From positions 3,863,501 through 3,927,500 of the forward strand of contig NZ_CP152049.1 of the NCBI RefSeq assembly GCF_038630985.1: DNA of 64,000 nucleotides, in the 5' to 3' direction. Below are positions 8,622-17,235 of the stretch, piece by piece; position 1 is the stretch's first letter; each line of letters opens with the position of its first letter. Position numbers and translations under genes: made by a program. The stretch is from Paenibacillus sp. FSL H8-0548 (GTDB lineage Bacteria > Bacillota > Bacilli > Paenibacillales > Paenibacillaceae). The notes beneath the pieces are model-generated. The model ran no database searches, had not been told where the DNA came from, and saw only the letters and a list, made by a program, of their open reading frames with translations.

Positions 8622-9281
8622 TTAAACGGCAAAAATATGCTTATCGATTTTGACCGTTTGCTTTCTTGACCAAATCCATTTAGAGGTTGCTGTATCAGGA
8701 TTAAAATAATAAAGTGCGTCACCTGTTGGATCATAACCATGCACTGCATCCTGTGCTGCTAGATAAGCTGTTTTGTCCGGCTTCAGCGAGTATTGGCCAT
8801 CATCGACTGCTGTAAACGCACGCGGCTCCTCAATCACATCTTTAATCGTATCAGGAAAGCTTGAAGAAGCTAAACGATTCATTACGACTGCCCCAACCGC
8901 AACCTGACCCTTGTATGACTCTCCGCGTGCTTCAGCATAAATGATTTTCGCGAGCATATCCAATTCAGCTTTGTTTACTGAAACCTTCTTAAGCGTTTCC
9001 CAAGTCCTCTCTCCTGCTATCCCATCAGCGGCCAAGCCGTAATCTAATTGGAATCGTTTCAAGGACTGAAGTGTCGTCGTACCAAAGTAAACCGTAACGT
9101 CCTCTTTAAAATAACCAAGTGTCTTTAAACGATACTGTAAATCAGGAACGTCTGGACTTCTGCTTCCAACCTTCAATGTAGCTGGCGATGCCGCATGAGC
9201 AGCGTTCAATGGTACACTGCACGCAATCATAAAAACAAGAACAATTGCCATACTATATTTTATGAAATTTATGTTTATCAT
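8622..9281 (-). CDS. sleB: SleB-type cell wall hydrolase with peptidoglycan-binding domain
   Basis: Secreted 219-residue hydrolase resembling the spore cortex-lytic enzyme SleB. A signal peptide covers about residues 1-30 (cleavage after NAAHA). A PG_binding_1 domain follows at about 36-90, with LKVGSRSPDVPDLQYRLKTLGYF. The C-terminal hydrolase_2 domain starts near 105 with IIYAEARGESYKGQVAVGAV, which holds the catalytic Glu. SleB is a lytic transglycosylase acting on cortex containing muramic lactam during germination; a CwlJ-like or vegetative role is possible. No ypeB-like partner is adjacent, unlike the classic sleB-ypeB arrangement, so the symbol is tentative. Confidence 0.8.
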   Translation of the reverse strand: MININFIKYSMAIVLVFMIACSVPLNAAHAASPATLKVGSRSPDVPDLQYRLKTLGYFKEDVTVYFGTTTLQSLKRFQLDYGLAADGIAGERTWETLKKVSVNKAELDMLAKIIYAEARGESYKGQVAVGAVVMNRLASSSFPDTIKDVIEEPRAFTAVDDGQYSLKPDKTAYLAAQDAVHGYDPTGDALYYFNPDTATSKWIWSRKQTVKIDKHIFAV

Positions 9282-9462
9282 TCAAAAATTCCCCCTTTTG
9301 TTTTTCGAAACACCAGTTATGTTACATATTTAGATTACAACTGGTAAAACGCTGCCTGGCAATAAGTTAGAGTTTAGCATAGTAAATATCGAATTGTAAC
9401 CGGATTTAAGCAATTGCATACATTTACTAATTTACAACGAACTAAAAATCTGAAACGAAGCA

Positions 9463-9498
9463 TTGACAATTAAGCTAACCTGTAACTATAATAGTTAC
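9463..9498 (+). promoter_or_regulatory. Promoter with palindromic operator over the -10
   Basis: A perfect TTGACA (9463-9468) and perfect TATAAT (9487-9492) are 18 bp apart. The inverted repeat GTAACTA-TAA-TAGTTAC (9482-9498) covers the -10. Such repeats resemble sites for HxlR/MarR-type redox or electrophile repressors such as YodB, so control by such a repressor is inferred. Confidence 0.75.
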
Positions 9499-9543
9499 AT
9501 GAAGCGAAACGATTCGATACACAGTGAAAAAGGAGAATAAAAA

Positions 9544-10173
9544 ATGAAAATTGCAGTTATTGGAGCAGCAGGTCGCGCAGGAAGCAGAATTGTTGAAGAA
9601 GCCAAAAGCCGCGGTCATGAAGTAACAGCTATCGTACGCAGTGCAGCAAATCTTACGAGTACAGATGACATTAACGTATTAGTTAAAGATGTGTTTCAGC
9701 TTGGAAATGAGTTAACTGAATTTGATGCTGTCATAAATTCCACTTCAGCAAAACCGGGTGAAGAACATCTGCATGTGGAAATCATTAACCATCTGATCGC
9801 TGTTCTTAAGTCGTCATCTGACACGATTCTATATAACGTTGGCGGCGCAGGCAGCTTGCTCGTCGACGACAAAGGTACTCGTCTATTTGAAACAACAGAA
9901 TTTCCAGCCATTTATTATGCAACTGCAAAGGCTCAGAGCGATCAGCTTGATGTGCTGCGGAAAGAGAAAGAGCTTAAATGGACATTCTTCAGTCCAGCCG
10001 CTATATTTGAACCTGGGCATAAGACTGGCAAGGTTCGGCTTGGTGAAGACCACTTCCTATTGAACGATCAGCATGAGAGCAAGATCAGCATGGAAGACTA
10101 CGCCTCTGTATTGCTTGATGAAATTGAAAATCCGCAATTTACTAATCGTCGTTTCACTGCTATTAACGTATAA
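9544..10173 (+). CDS. NAD(P)-binding Rossmann oxidoreductase (NmrA/YhfK-like)
   Basis: Atypical short-chain dehydrogenase of 209 residues. The dinucleotide-binding motif GAAGRAGSRI sits at residues 7-16. The rest follows the NAD(P)H-binding NmrA-like pattern, with VINSTSAKPGEEH and VGGAGSLLVDDKG. It has no clear catalytic YxxxK. Such proteins are often quinone- or electrophile-inducible, which fits the palindromic operator on the promoter. The start has AAGGAG upstream and a strong terminator follows, so it is monocistronic. The substrate is unknown. Confidence 0.82.
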   Translation: MKIAVIGAAGRAGSRIVEEAKSRGHEVTAIVRSAANLTSTDDINVLVKDVFQLGNELTEFDAVINSTSAKPGEEHLHVEIINHLIAVLKSSSDTILYNVGGAGSLLVDDKGTRLFETTEFPAIYYATAKAQSDQLDVLRKEKELKWTFFSPAAIFEPGHKTGKVRLGEDHFLLNDQHESKISMEDYASVLLDEIENPQFTNRRFTAINV

Positions 10174-10189
10174 ATGGTGTTTATACAGA

Positions 10190-10221
10190 ACAAGTCTCTG
10201 CATAAGAGGCTTGTTTTTTTT
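10190..10221 (+). terminator. Terminator after NAD(P)-binding oxidoreductase
   Basis: ACAAGTCTC pairs with GAGGCTTGT around a short loop, followed by eight T. Confidence 0.88.
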
Positions 10222-10242
10222 GACAACTTTTTTGCATTGACA

Positions 10243-10271
10243 TTGTGCCTTTATGTCCTGCTTGCTACAAT
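10243..10271 (+). promoter_or_regulatory. Possible promoter for xerS
   Basis: TTGTGC, 17-bp spacer, TACAAT. About 100 nt of very AT-rich sequence separates it from the start codon. Only the -10 is good. Confidence 0.35.
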
Positions 10272-10373
10272 AAAGCAAACCATATTATTTTCATAAGATA
10301 TTTGTTTACATAATTATTATTATGTTATTTTAATGACCTATATATTTAATGACATTAATTTAAGGGGTGAGGT

Positions 10374-11471
10374 TTGATTAATATTTTAAAACAGAAGGAT
10401 CGCGAGGAGCTTGACAAGAGGCTTCCAACCATGCCCTGGTATATCGAAAAATTCATTAATTTCAAGCTTCCAGATTTATCTCCCTCTTCATTAGTTGAAT
10501 ACATGAGAGATTACGAGACTTTTCTAAACTGGCTGATGGCAGAAGGATTATCCGAAGCGAGATCAATTAAAGATGTACAGCTGTTAGAGCTGGAAAAGCT
10601 GCATATGGACAGCATTGATGGCTTTAGAATGTATTTATCCACCTATAAAGAGGAACGCAACAGCAAGACGACAATTTCTCGGAAGCTTTCCTCCCTCCGC
10701 TCTTTATTTCATTATTTAAGTCAAATTGCCGAGGATGAGGAATTTTATCCGCTGCTAAAACGTAATGTGATGGCGAAGGTAACGATTAAACGAACGCATA
10801 AACCGAAGGATACAGCGGCAAAGCTCGAAGGAAAGCTGCTGCAGGAAGAAGAAATTACAGAATTTATGACTTACATCAAGCAGCATTACGGCACAGAAGT
10901 CGCTTCGAATAAGCAAGCTTTGTACGCTTATGATCTAAATATGATACGAGATGCTTGCATTATTAGCTTTATTTTACATTCCGGCCTGCGGGTATCCGAG
11001 CTAGTTAATTTAAATGTCGATGATATAGATCTGAAAAAAAGACTTTGTTATGTATACCGCAAAGGTAAAAATGATGATAACTTTAAAACACCAGTATACT
11101 TTCGCCAAGAAGCAGTTGAAGATTTACAGGCTTATCTTACACTTCGCGAGGTTCGCTATAAGGCGCCAAAGCGAGAGAAGGCACTGTTTCTAGCTATTGC
11201 CAACGGCAAGCATGAGGGCTCACGTATGACCAAACGCGCGATTCAGGAAATGGTCATCAAATATGCGAAACGCTTCGGCAAGCCATACCTCTCCGTCCAT
11301 AAGCTGCGACATAGCTTCGCAACAGACTATTATTTACGCAATGATATTTATAAGACACAGGAGCAGCTTGGACATGCTTCACCAGAAACGACACAAATTT
11401 ACGCTCATCTAACCGATAAGACGATGGCACAGGCGATTGATCGAACAAAACAAGAGGACGAGCCAAGCTAG
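10374..11471 (+). CDS. xerS: Tyrosine recombinase XerS
   Basis: Site-specific tyrosine recombinase of 365 residues. The N-terminal SAM-like core-binding domain contains MPWYIEKFINFKLPDLSPSS, typical of the single-recombinase XerS family that acts at difSL-type sites to resolve chromosome dimers. The catalytic domain shows Arg in LHSGLRVSELV (about 204), Lys in YRKGKND, HKLRH (about 309-313), His in LGHASPET and the nucleophile Tyr in QIYAHL (about 343). The start is TTG after a GGGGTGAGG ribosome binding site. No dif-like site was recognised nearby and no prophage genes flank it. The 3' end of the coding sequence is part of a long hairpin shared with the convergent ABC operon. Confidence 0.85.
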   Translation: MINILKQKDREELDKRLPTMPWYIEKFINFKLPDLSPSSLVEYMRDYETFLNWLMAEGLSEARSIKDVQLLELEKLHMDSIDGFRMYLSTYKEERNSKTTISRKLSSLRSLFHYLSQIAEDEEFYPLLKRNVMAKVTIKRTHKPKDTAAKLEGKLLQEEEITEFMTYIKQHYGTEVASNKQALYAYDLNMIRDACIISFILHSGLRVSELVNLNVDDIDLKKRLCYVYRKGKNDDNFKTPVYFRQEAVEDLQAYLTLREVRYKAPKREKALFLAIANGKHEGSRMTKRAIQEMVIKYAKRFGKPYLSVHKLRHSFATDYYLRNDIYKTQEQLGHASPETTQIYAHLTDKTMAQAIDRTKQEDEPS

Positions 11472-11507
11472 CGCCATTATGCGCTAGCTTGCTTGCGTCC
11501 TCTTGTT
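11449..11507. terminator. Long two-part hairpin spanning the xerS 3' end
   Basis: Outer arms AACAAGAGGACG (11449-11460) and CGTCCTCTTGTT (11496-11507), and inner arms AAGCTAGCGC and GCGCTAGCTT, are all perfect. On the minus strand TTGTT follows the outer arm, which fits termination of the ABC exporter operon. The outer 5' arm is inside the xerS coding sequence. Confidence 0.75.
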
Positions 11508-11523
11508 GGTGAGTCGTTTTCTA

Positions 11524-13332
11524 TTAAGAGCTCGTTTGCATAATGACTGATTCCTGCATCGAAAGCTGTGTGAGAACAAGATTCGCATATAGGCCGCCTT
11601 GCTTCATTAATGCTTCATGCGAGCCTTGTTCTGCAATACGTCCGTCCTCTACAACTAATATGAAATCTGCATCTTTAATGGTCGACAAACGATGTGCAAT
11701 GATAAACGCAGTTCTCCCCGCTAACAGCGTCTGCAACGCTTCTTGAATATGCTGCTCGGTTTCCGTATCGACGCTAGAAGTCGCTTCGTCCAAAATTAAT
11801 ATTTTCGGATCTGACAGCAATACTCGCCCGAAAGCAAGCAGTTGGCGCTGGCCAACTGAAAGCTTGGAGCCGCGTTCCTCCAGCTCTGTCTGATAACCGT
11901 CAGAGAGCTTAGCAACGACACGATCCAGCCTTACGTTTTCACCTGCCTTCCTGAGCTCCTCCTCTGTTGCATTCGCATTGCCATATCGCATATTTTGCTC
12001 AACCGTACCCGCAAAAATAAAGGAATCCTGAAGCACAATGCCCATCTGCTTGCGCAATGATTCTAATGTTGCCTCTTTGACATCCACCCCGTCTATTCGG
12101 ACAGATCCACCTGTCGCATCATAGAAACGCATTAATAAATTTACGATCGTGCTTTTGCCTGCACCTGTCGGACCGACCAAAGCGACCCGCTGTCCCGGTT
12201 TGACGTGGAAGGATACCTGATGAAGCACATCCGGCTTGTTATCCTCATAACGGAAGGATACATTGTCAAAAATCACTTCTCCTTGAATAGGAGGAAGCTC
12301 ACGAGCCTTGCTGCTGTTCTTCACCTCCGGCTCCGTATCCAGCACTTCAAATATTCGTTCCGCCGATGCCATCGCAGAGAGGAGCTGACTGTAAACCTTA
12401 GATAAAGCGCTGAGGGGTCCCCAGAAGCGCCACAAATAATTGATGAAGGCCATTATAAATCCAAGTGTGATGGCCCCCTCCATAACCCTCATCGCTCCAA
12501 ACCATACAACGATGCAGGTACCGAGCATTCCAATCATCTCAACTAGCGGATACACCGTTGATTCCAGTGTAATCGCACGCATAAATGCCTGTTTATTTCT
12601 AGTATTAATGCCATTAAACCTCTCATTGTTTTTTTGCTGCCGAGAGAATGCTTGAATGACTCTTATCCCTTGGATCGTCTCGTTCAAATGACCATTAATA
12701 GATGACATCGTTGAACGTGATCGCGACCATGAGCCTTCAATTTTTGGACGCAGCTTCACAACGATAAAAAAGAGCAATGGCATCATAATGAAGGAAAGCA
12801 GGGCGAGCTGCCAATCCATCCAGACTAAAATAACTACGATACCAAGAAGGTGAGTGACCTCCATGACCATCGTGATGAGCCCGCCATTGATTAGCTCGCC
12901 AATGGCATTCGTATCGTTCGTAATGCGAGACATAATCTTTCCAGCAGGACGTCCGTCAAAAAAACGAAAGGATAACGATTGTAAATGATTAAATAATTGC
13001 TGACGCAAATCAAACAAAATTCGCTGCCCCGTATAATTGATCCATTTCGTATGCATCCAGCTGAATAACCAGCCCAAAAGCTTAATACCGAGCAGCACGG
13101 CACCCAGCACATGAATGACGGAAAAATCCCCTCCCGTTATCCCCTTATCGATAATATAAGCAAGTATAATCGGCTCCGACAAGCTGAGCAGCATGTTTAG
13201 GAGTACAACGACTACAACCCATGTCATTAATTTTCGATAAGGAACAAGATATTGGAGCATTCGCCGAAAATATCGGCCATTAAAAGGCTTTTCCTCCACC
13301 TCGTTATCCATATCCCATTCCATTTGACTCAT
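11524..13332 (-). CDS. ABC exporter subunit, type IV fold (YfiC-like)
   Basis: Half-transporter of 602 residues with a six-helix membrane domain to about residue 330 and an ATPase domain. Walker A is GPTGAGKST (about 393), the signature LSVGQRQ (about 494), Walker B ILILDEATSSVD (about 514) and the switch His is in IAHRLST (about 545). It should pair with the 583-residue subunit encoded 10 nt upstream to form a heterodimeric drug/lipid exporter like Bacillus YfiB/YfiC or BmrC/BmrD. Its signature has Val in place of the second Gly (LSVGQ instead of LSGGQ), which weakens the ATP site formed with the partner's Walker motifs. Confidence 0.9.
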   Translation of the reverse strand: MSQMEWDMDNEVEEKPFNGRYFRRMLQYLVPYRKLMTWVVVVVLLNMLLSLSEPIILAYIIDKGITGGDFSVIHVLGAVLLGIKLLGWLFSWMHTKWINYTGQRILFDLRQQLFNHLQSLSFRFFDGRPAGKIMSRITNDTNAIGELINGGLITMVMEVTHLLGIVVILVWMDWQLALLSFIMMPLLFFIVVKLRPKIEGSWSRSRSTMSSINGHLNETIQGIRVIQAFSRQQKNNERFNGINTRNKQAFMRAITLESTVYPLVEMIGMLGTCIVVWFGAMRVMEGAITLGFIMAFINYLWRFWGPLSALSKVYSQLLSAMASAERIFEVLDTEPEVKNSSKARELPPIQGEVIFDNVSFRYEDNKPDVLHQVSFHVKPGQRVALVGPTGAGKSTIVNLLMRFYDATGGSVRIDGVDVKEATLESLRKQMGIVLQDSFIFAGTVEQNMRYGNANATEEELRKAGENVRLDRVVAKLSDGYQTELEERGSKLSVGQRQLLAFGRVLLSDPKILILDEATSSVDTETEQHIQEALQTLLAGRTAFIIAHRLSTIKDADFILVVEDGRIAEQGSHEALMKQGGLYANLVLTQLSMQESVIMQTSS

Positions 13333-13342
13333 CGTCTCACCT

Positions 13343-15094
13343 CTATTCTATGGATGCGCGATTTGCTTTTTGTCTCTCGAACAATTGACGGAAAAAGCCA
13401 TTGCCATCATGTAATTCCTTATGTGTGCCCTGCTCAGTCAAGCGACCATTCTCAAGCACAATAATACGGTCTGCATGCTGAATGGAAGATAATCGCTGCG
13501 CGATAATAAACGTCGTCCGTCCCTTCATGACCTCAAGCAAAGCCTCATGAATCGCAGATTCAGTCGCTGTATCAACGCTTGCGGTTGCTTCATCCAGAAC
13601 GAGTATCGGAGGATCCATCAATATCGCTCTTGCTAGAGCAACACGCTGTCTCTGCCCGCCTGAGAGCCCTACTCCTCGCTCGCCTATACGAGTATCGTAG
13701 CCGCTAGGCAAACTTTCAATAAAAGCATGAATTTGTGATTTTCGTGCTGCTTCCTCGATTTGCTCCTGTGATGCTTCTGGATAGCCATAGGAGATATTGT
13801 CTCGAATCGATGCAGAGAAAAGAAACGTTTCTTGCGGTACAATTCCAATGCTTCTGCGCAAGCCATCAAGCTCATAGTCCCGCACATCGATGCCATCAAG
13901 AAGAATACGACCATCAGCAACATCATAAAAACGTGAGAGCAATCCAATTAGGCTGCTCTTTCCGGAGCCAGTCGCTCCGAGCACCCCGATCACCTCGCCT
14001 TTTTCCACCTGAAAGGAAATATCGTCTAAGATCGGTTTATCCTTCTCCTGATCCTGATCAGAAAAATAAAAGGAGGCCTGCTCAAACTCAACATTCCCAC
14101 GTATTTGATTAGCATCGATGCCCTGCACTGGATTCTCAATATCGATCGGTGTATCGAGTACCTCGAAGACACGCGGTGCAGCTTTAATCGCTTGCTGAAA
14201 TATGTTAATTTGCCAGCCAAGCATATTAAGCGGCCAAATGATCCCCCATGTATACCATTGAAAAGCCATAAAAGTGCCTATCGACATTTCACCGCGCACA
14301 ACAAATATGGCACCAATCCAAATCATCAGGACGAAGGTCAATCCTCCATAAAAGCCCATTAGCGGAAAAGCTTTTGCCTCGAGCTTTGCGCGATCCATAT
14401 TCGTCTCAAAGTTTTGCTCGTTGCGCTCTGCGAATTTACGCTGCTCCACATTCTCAGTAGCAAACGATTTAACTACACGAATACCCGAAATATTTTCTTG
14501 CAGTGTCGTGGTTAAGCGTCCCATTTGCTCCCGTATGCTCGACCACGCAGGTCCAACCTTGTGATTAAAACGGAATAAGACGAACAAAATAAAAGGAATC
14601 GTTACTAAGCAAGTAACGGTTACCTTCCACTGCATCGTCATCATAAAAATGATCGTGCCTAGAAAGGTAAGCATGCCTGTAAATAAATTCATAGCTCCGA
14701 ATCCTACAAAGTTTTTTACCGCTTCAATATCGCCCGTCATTCTAGACATTAATTGTCCCGTCTGAGCACGGTCATAATACGTGAACGATAAACGCTGCAA
14801 ATGCTCATAAAGGTCCTTCCTAAGCTTAAACACAACATTTTGGCCCACAAGCTCTTGTGAATAGCCCTGCACAAACATGCCTACGCTCTTAAGCGCCTGA
14901 ATTCCTGCTAATGCAATGGTCAATGCGATCACTACCGACATATTGCTTTTACCGATTCCTTCGTCAAAAATTCGTCCTAAAACCCAAGGAGCTACCAAAT
15001 CAAATATCGTTGCTAAAATCATGATCGTAACTGCAACGACTACCCATCTAGCGCTAGGTCTTACATAAATCATCAGCCTTAATAGCGTTTTCAT
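13343..15094 (-). CDS. ABC exporter subunit, type IV fold (YfiB-like)
   Basis: First gene of the exporter operon, 583 residues. The membrane domain covers about 1-320. The ATPase domain has Walker A GATGSGKSS (about 376), a canonical LSGGQRQRVALARA signature (about 475), Walker B VLDEATASVD (about 500) and Gln instead of the switch His (IAQRLSS, about 530). Loss of the switch His here and the altered signature in the partner fall on the same composite site. The heterodimer therefore probably has one degenerate and one active site, as in BmrCD and TM287/288. AAGGAG lies 7 nt before the ATG. Expression is probably set by the attenuator upstream. Confidence 0.9.
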   Translation of the reverse strand: MKTLLRLMIYVRPSARWVVVAVTIMILATIFDLVAPWVLGRIFDEGIGKSNMSVVIALTIALAGIQALKSVGMFVQGYSQELVGQNVVFKLRKDLYEHLQRLSFTYYDRAQTGQLMSRMTGDIEAVKNFVGFGAMNLFTGMLTFLGTIIFMMTMQWKVTVTCLVTIPFILFVLFRFNHKVGPAWSSIREQMGRLTTTLQENISGIRVVKSFATENVEQRKFAERNEQNFETNMDRAKLEAKAFPLMGFYGGLTFVLMIWIGAIFVVRGEMSIGTFMAFQWYTWGIIWPLNMLGWQINIFQQAIKAAPRVFEVLDTPIDIENPVQGIDANQIRGNVEFEQASFYFSDQDQEKDKPILDDISFQVEKGEVIGVLGATGSGKSSLIGLLSRFYDVADGRILLDGIDVRDYELDGLRRSIGIVPQETFLFSASIRDNISYGYPEASQEQIEEAARKSQIHAFIESLPSGYDTRIGERGVGLSGGQRQRVALARAILMDPPILVLDEATASVDTATESAIHEALLEVMKGRTTFIIAQRLSSIQHADRIIVLENGRLTEQGTHKELHDGNGFFRQLFERQKANRASIE

Positions 15095-15121
15095 TTGGAG
15101 ACTCCTTCCTTATTAGGAAAC

Positions 15122-15157
15122 AAAAAAAGACCTCGAGCCACATAGGCTTGAGATCTT
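15122..15157 (-). terminator. Leader terminator (attenuator) before the ABC exporter operon
   Basis: On the minus strand AAGATCTCAAGCC and GGCTCGAGGTCTT form a 13-bp stem with one mismatch and a TATGT loop, followed by seven T. It sits 28 nt upstream of the first ABC start codon and downstream of a leader ORF, so it must be bypassed for expression. Confidence 0.85.
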
Positions 15158-15181
15158 CGCAGACTGGCGAGCAATGGCGAG

Positions 15182-15301
15182 TTAACGCTGCATTGACACC
15201 ATTCCTCGAAGGCAGGCCGCACGGCGTGATTGAATAAATAGATGGAATGGTCTGCTTGACTGCGCACGATCCATATTGATTCCAAAGCTACTGTTCAACA
15301 T
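15182..15301 (-). CDS. Leader peptide ORF of ABC exporter attenuator
   Basis: A 39-codon ATG ORF has a run of six G 7 nt upstream of its start. It opens with MLNSSFGINMDRAQSSRPF and is rich in Arg and Ser, with no resemblance to a known protein. It lies between a probable promoter (15356-15385) and the leader terminator. Two segments that include its coding region, GGAATGGT (15244-15251) and ACCATTCC (15198-15205), are perfectly complementary, so ribosome position would decide which hairpins form. The arrangement parallels bmrB, the leader peptide of the Bacillus BmrC/BmrD exporter, which controls attenuation in response to ribosome-targeting drugs. Function here is inferred. Confidence 0.6.
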   Translation of the reverse strand: MLNSSFGINMDRAQSSRPFHLFIQSRRAACLRGMVSMQR

Positions 15302-15355
15302 GCTAGGGCCCCCCTTTTCATTTTCCATTTATTAACTAACGTTTAGCTATAGCAA

Positions 15356-15385
15356 ATTTTAACATCTGATTTCGTCCAAACGCAA
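15356..15385 (-). promoter_or_regulatory. Possible extended -10 promoter of the ABC exporter leader
   Basis: Minus strand TAAAAT (15356-15361) is preceded by TGT, an extended -10. A weak -35, TTGCGT, lies 18 bp upstream. The transcript would start about 255 nt before the ABC start codon. Confidence 0.45.
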
Positions 15386-15407
15386 GAGCACATTTAAATA
15401 TAATTAT

Positions 15408-15950
15408 TTAGTACCTGTCCGTGTCAAAAGGCAGCTCTAAGTCATTCGACGAAATGCCCTCTTCAACCGCGAATTCAAAATCCTCAATATCATAAATTTG
15501 CACCGGTACCTCAGCCTCGATAAGCTTATCTTGAAATTCAAACTGATCGGAAAGAAGCGGCACATTAAGCTTTAGGCTTGTAAGCAGCAGCTCTGTTTCA
15601 ATCGGGTCAAAGGTTTCTCCGTAATGTGCGTTATCTACAGCATGAACAACTGTAAATTGAATCGTCTCATTCAGAAGCAGCGGTGAGCTTTCTCTCCAAG
15701 GCACCTGCATCGCCTTCTCAATTTTTTTACGGTTTAGCGAATCCTCAAAGAAAGCGATCAGCTCATTTATTTTGCTTTTCACGTGACCATCATCATCTGG
15801 ATCATCCATAACGGGATCTACACCATCCCTCATTTCATAAAGCTCTGCTATGGATGAATAAGGCACGACGAAATCAATTGGACGGCTCGGTACAAGAAGA
15901 TGCCCATACGTTGCTACTAATACTGCCTCTATTACAAAACGTCTCCGCAT
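15408..15950 (-). CDS. Conserved hypothetical protein
   Basis: A 180-residue soluble acidic protein beginning MRRRFVIEAVLVATYGHLLVPSRPIDF. I recall close homologues in Paenibacillus that are sometimes labelled ADP-heptose synthase, but no nucleotidyltransferase HxGH or sugar kinase motif is visible, so that label is not adopted. The middle is rich in Asp (PVMDDPDDDGH), and the C-terminal third contains FDPIETELLLTSLKLNVPLLSDQ. No signal peptide or membrane segment is present. It probably forms its own transcription unit. Function unknown. Confidence 0.75.
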   Translation of the reverse strand: MRRRFVIEAVLVATYGHLLVPSRPIDFVVPYSSIAELYEMRDGVDPVMDDPDDDGHVKSKINELIAFFEDSLNRKKIEKAMQVPWRESSPLLLNETIQFTVVHAVDNAHYGETFDPIETELLLTSLKLNVPLLSDQFEFQDKLIEAEVPVQIYDIEDFEFAVEEGISSNDLELPFDTDRY

Positions 15951-16164
15951 GTGATCTCCTCCAATTATTTTGTGAAGTAATGCTAGCTTCGTGTAACAAC
16001 TATTCGAATATTAAAAACAGTTCCACATTATTATACATGATATGATTGCGTGTACAAGAGAGTCATCAAACCAAATTTGCGCAAAATGTGTTATCCAAAG
16101 TAAAATGAAGATTAAAGTTATAACCTATATTCGAAGTTGAATGAGCTTTAGGAGGATACTATAC

Positions 16165-17139
16165 ATGCAAATAGAGGAAGCTATTATTATAGGAGCGGGC
16201 CCCTGCGGCCTAGCAGCAGCGATCGAGCTGGAAGCGATTGGGCTCCGCCCGCTTGTCATAGAAAAAAGGAATATTGTCCATTCTATTTCGCAATATCCGA
16301 CGTATATGCATTTCTTCAGCACGCCTGAGATGCTCGAAATCGGCGGAATCCCTTTTACTACAGCTAATGACAAGCCTTCAAGACTTGAGGCATTAAATTA
16401 TTATCGTACTGCCGCACAGCGCCATCATATTCGCGTTCAAGCCTATGAAGCCATAACGAGCATTACACCAGAGGATGGCTCTTTCCTTCTGCAGGGTGAG
16501 GACCGCTTTGGCCAAAAGCATTCGTACAAAAGCCGTTACGTCATTATCTCAACAGGTTATTTTGATCATCCTAATGAGCTTGGCATTCCAGGCGAGGAGC
16601 TCGAAAAGGTAAGCCATTTTTTCCGTGAGTCACATCCCTATGTAGGCATGAAGGTTGCGATCATTGGCGGCAGCAACTCGGCCATTGATGCGGCGCTTGA
16701 GCTTGAGCGAGTGGGGGCAGAAGTTACGGTTGTATACCGCGGCGATGACTATTCCTCCAGCATAAAGTCTTGGGTTAAGCCTAGCTTTCAGGCAAAAGTA
16801 ACCAAAGGCTCTATCCGTATGCTGTTCCAATCCCAAGTTGTCGCTATCGAAAATAATGATATTACCGTTCGCGGACCTGCTGGAGATACTCGTCTCGCTA
16901 ATGATTTTGTTCTTGCGCTGACAGGCTTTCATCCAGACCGCAAGTTTCTGACCGCAAGTGGAGTCACGATGGAGGAGGAAGGCTTTCCAACCTTCAACCC
17001 AGATACGATGGAAACGAATATATCCGGAATCTATTTAGCTGGTGTCGTCGCTTCCCGTCATGAAGCCAATGAAATATTTATTGAATCAGGCAGATTTCAT
17101 GGCCATAAAATTGCTGAGCATATTCAAAGTCAGAGATAA
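16165..17139 (+). CDS. ypdA: YpdA-type bacillithiol disulfide reductase
   Basis: FAD-dependent pyridine nucleotide oxidoreductase of 324 residues. The FAD-binding motif GAGPCGLAAAIELE is at residues 9-22 and an NAD(P)H-binding GGSNSAIDAALELE near 166. The protein lacks the CxxC of thioredoxin reductase, but Cys in GAGPCG is conserved in the YpdA/Bdr family, where it supports reduction of bacillithiol disulfide with NADPH. This links the organism to bacillithiol redox metabolism. The start at 16165 follows AGGAGG by 9 nt; an in-frame ATG at 16141 precedes that site and is rejected. A 14-bp hairpin follows. Confidence 0.88.
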   Translation: MQIEEAIIIGAGPCGLAAAIELEAIGLRPLVIEKRNIVHSISQYPTYMHFFSTPEMLEIGGIPFTTANDKPSRLEALNYYRTAAQRHHIRVQAYEAITSITPEDGSFLLQGEDRFGQKHSYKSRYVIISTGYFDHPNELGIPGEELEKVSHFFRESHPYVGMKVAIIGGSNSAIDAALELERVGAEVTVVYRGDDYSSSIKSWVKPSFQAKVTKGSIRMLFQSQVVAIENNDITVRGPAGDTRLANDFVLALTGFHPDRKFLTASGVTMEEEGFPTFNPDTMETNISGIYLAGVVASRHEANEIFIESGRFHGHKIAEHIQSQR

Positions 17140-17235
17140 TTGACTAATGCAATTAGGTAGCTCTCATACGGCAATTCGAGGAACATATATCCATAGCTAT
17201 ACTAGAATATTGTATAAATATATTTTCACATGATA

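Noticed and set aside
10374..11471. Integrase of a prophage or genomic island
   Set aside because: The protein is XerS-like, no phage or cargo genes flank it, and no attachment-site repeats or tRNA were seen.
15091..15285. 64-codon TTG frame running into the ABC exporter start
   Set aside because: It has no ribosome binding site at its TTG, and the overlapping 39-codon ATG frame does. It also crosses the terminator stem.
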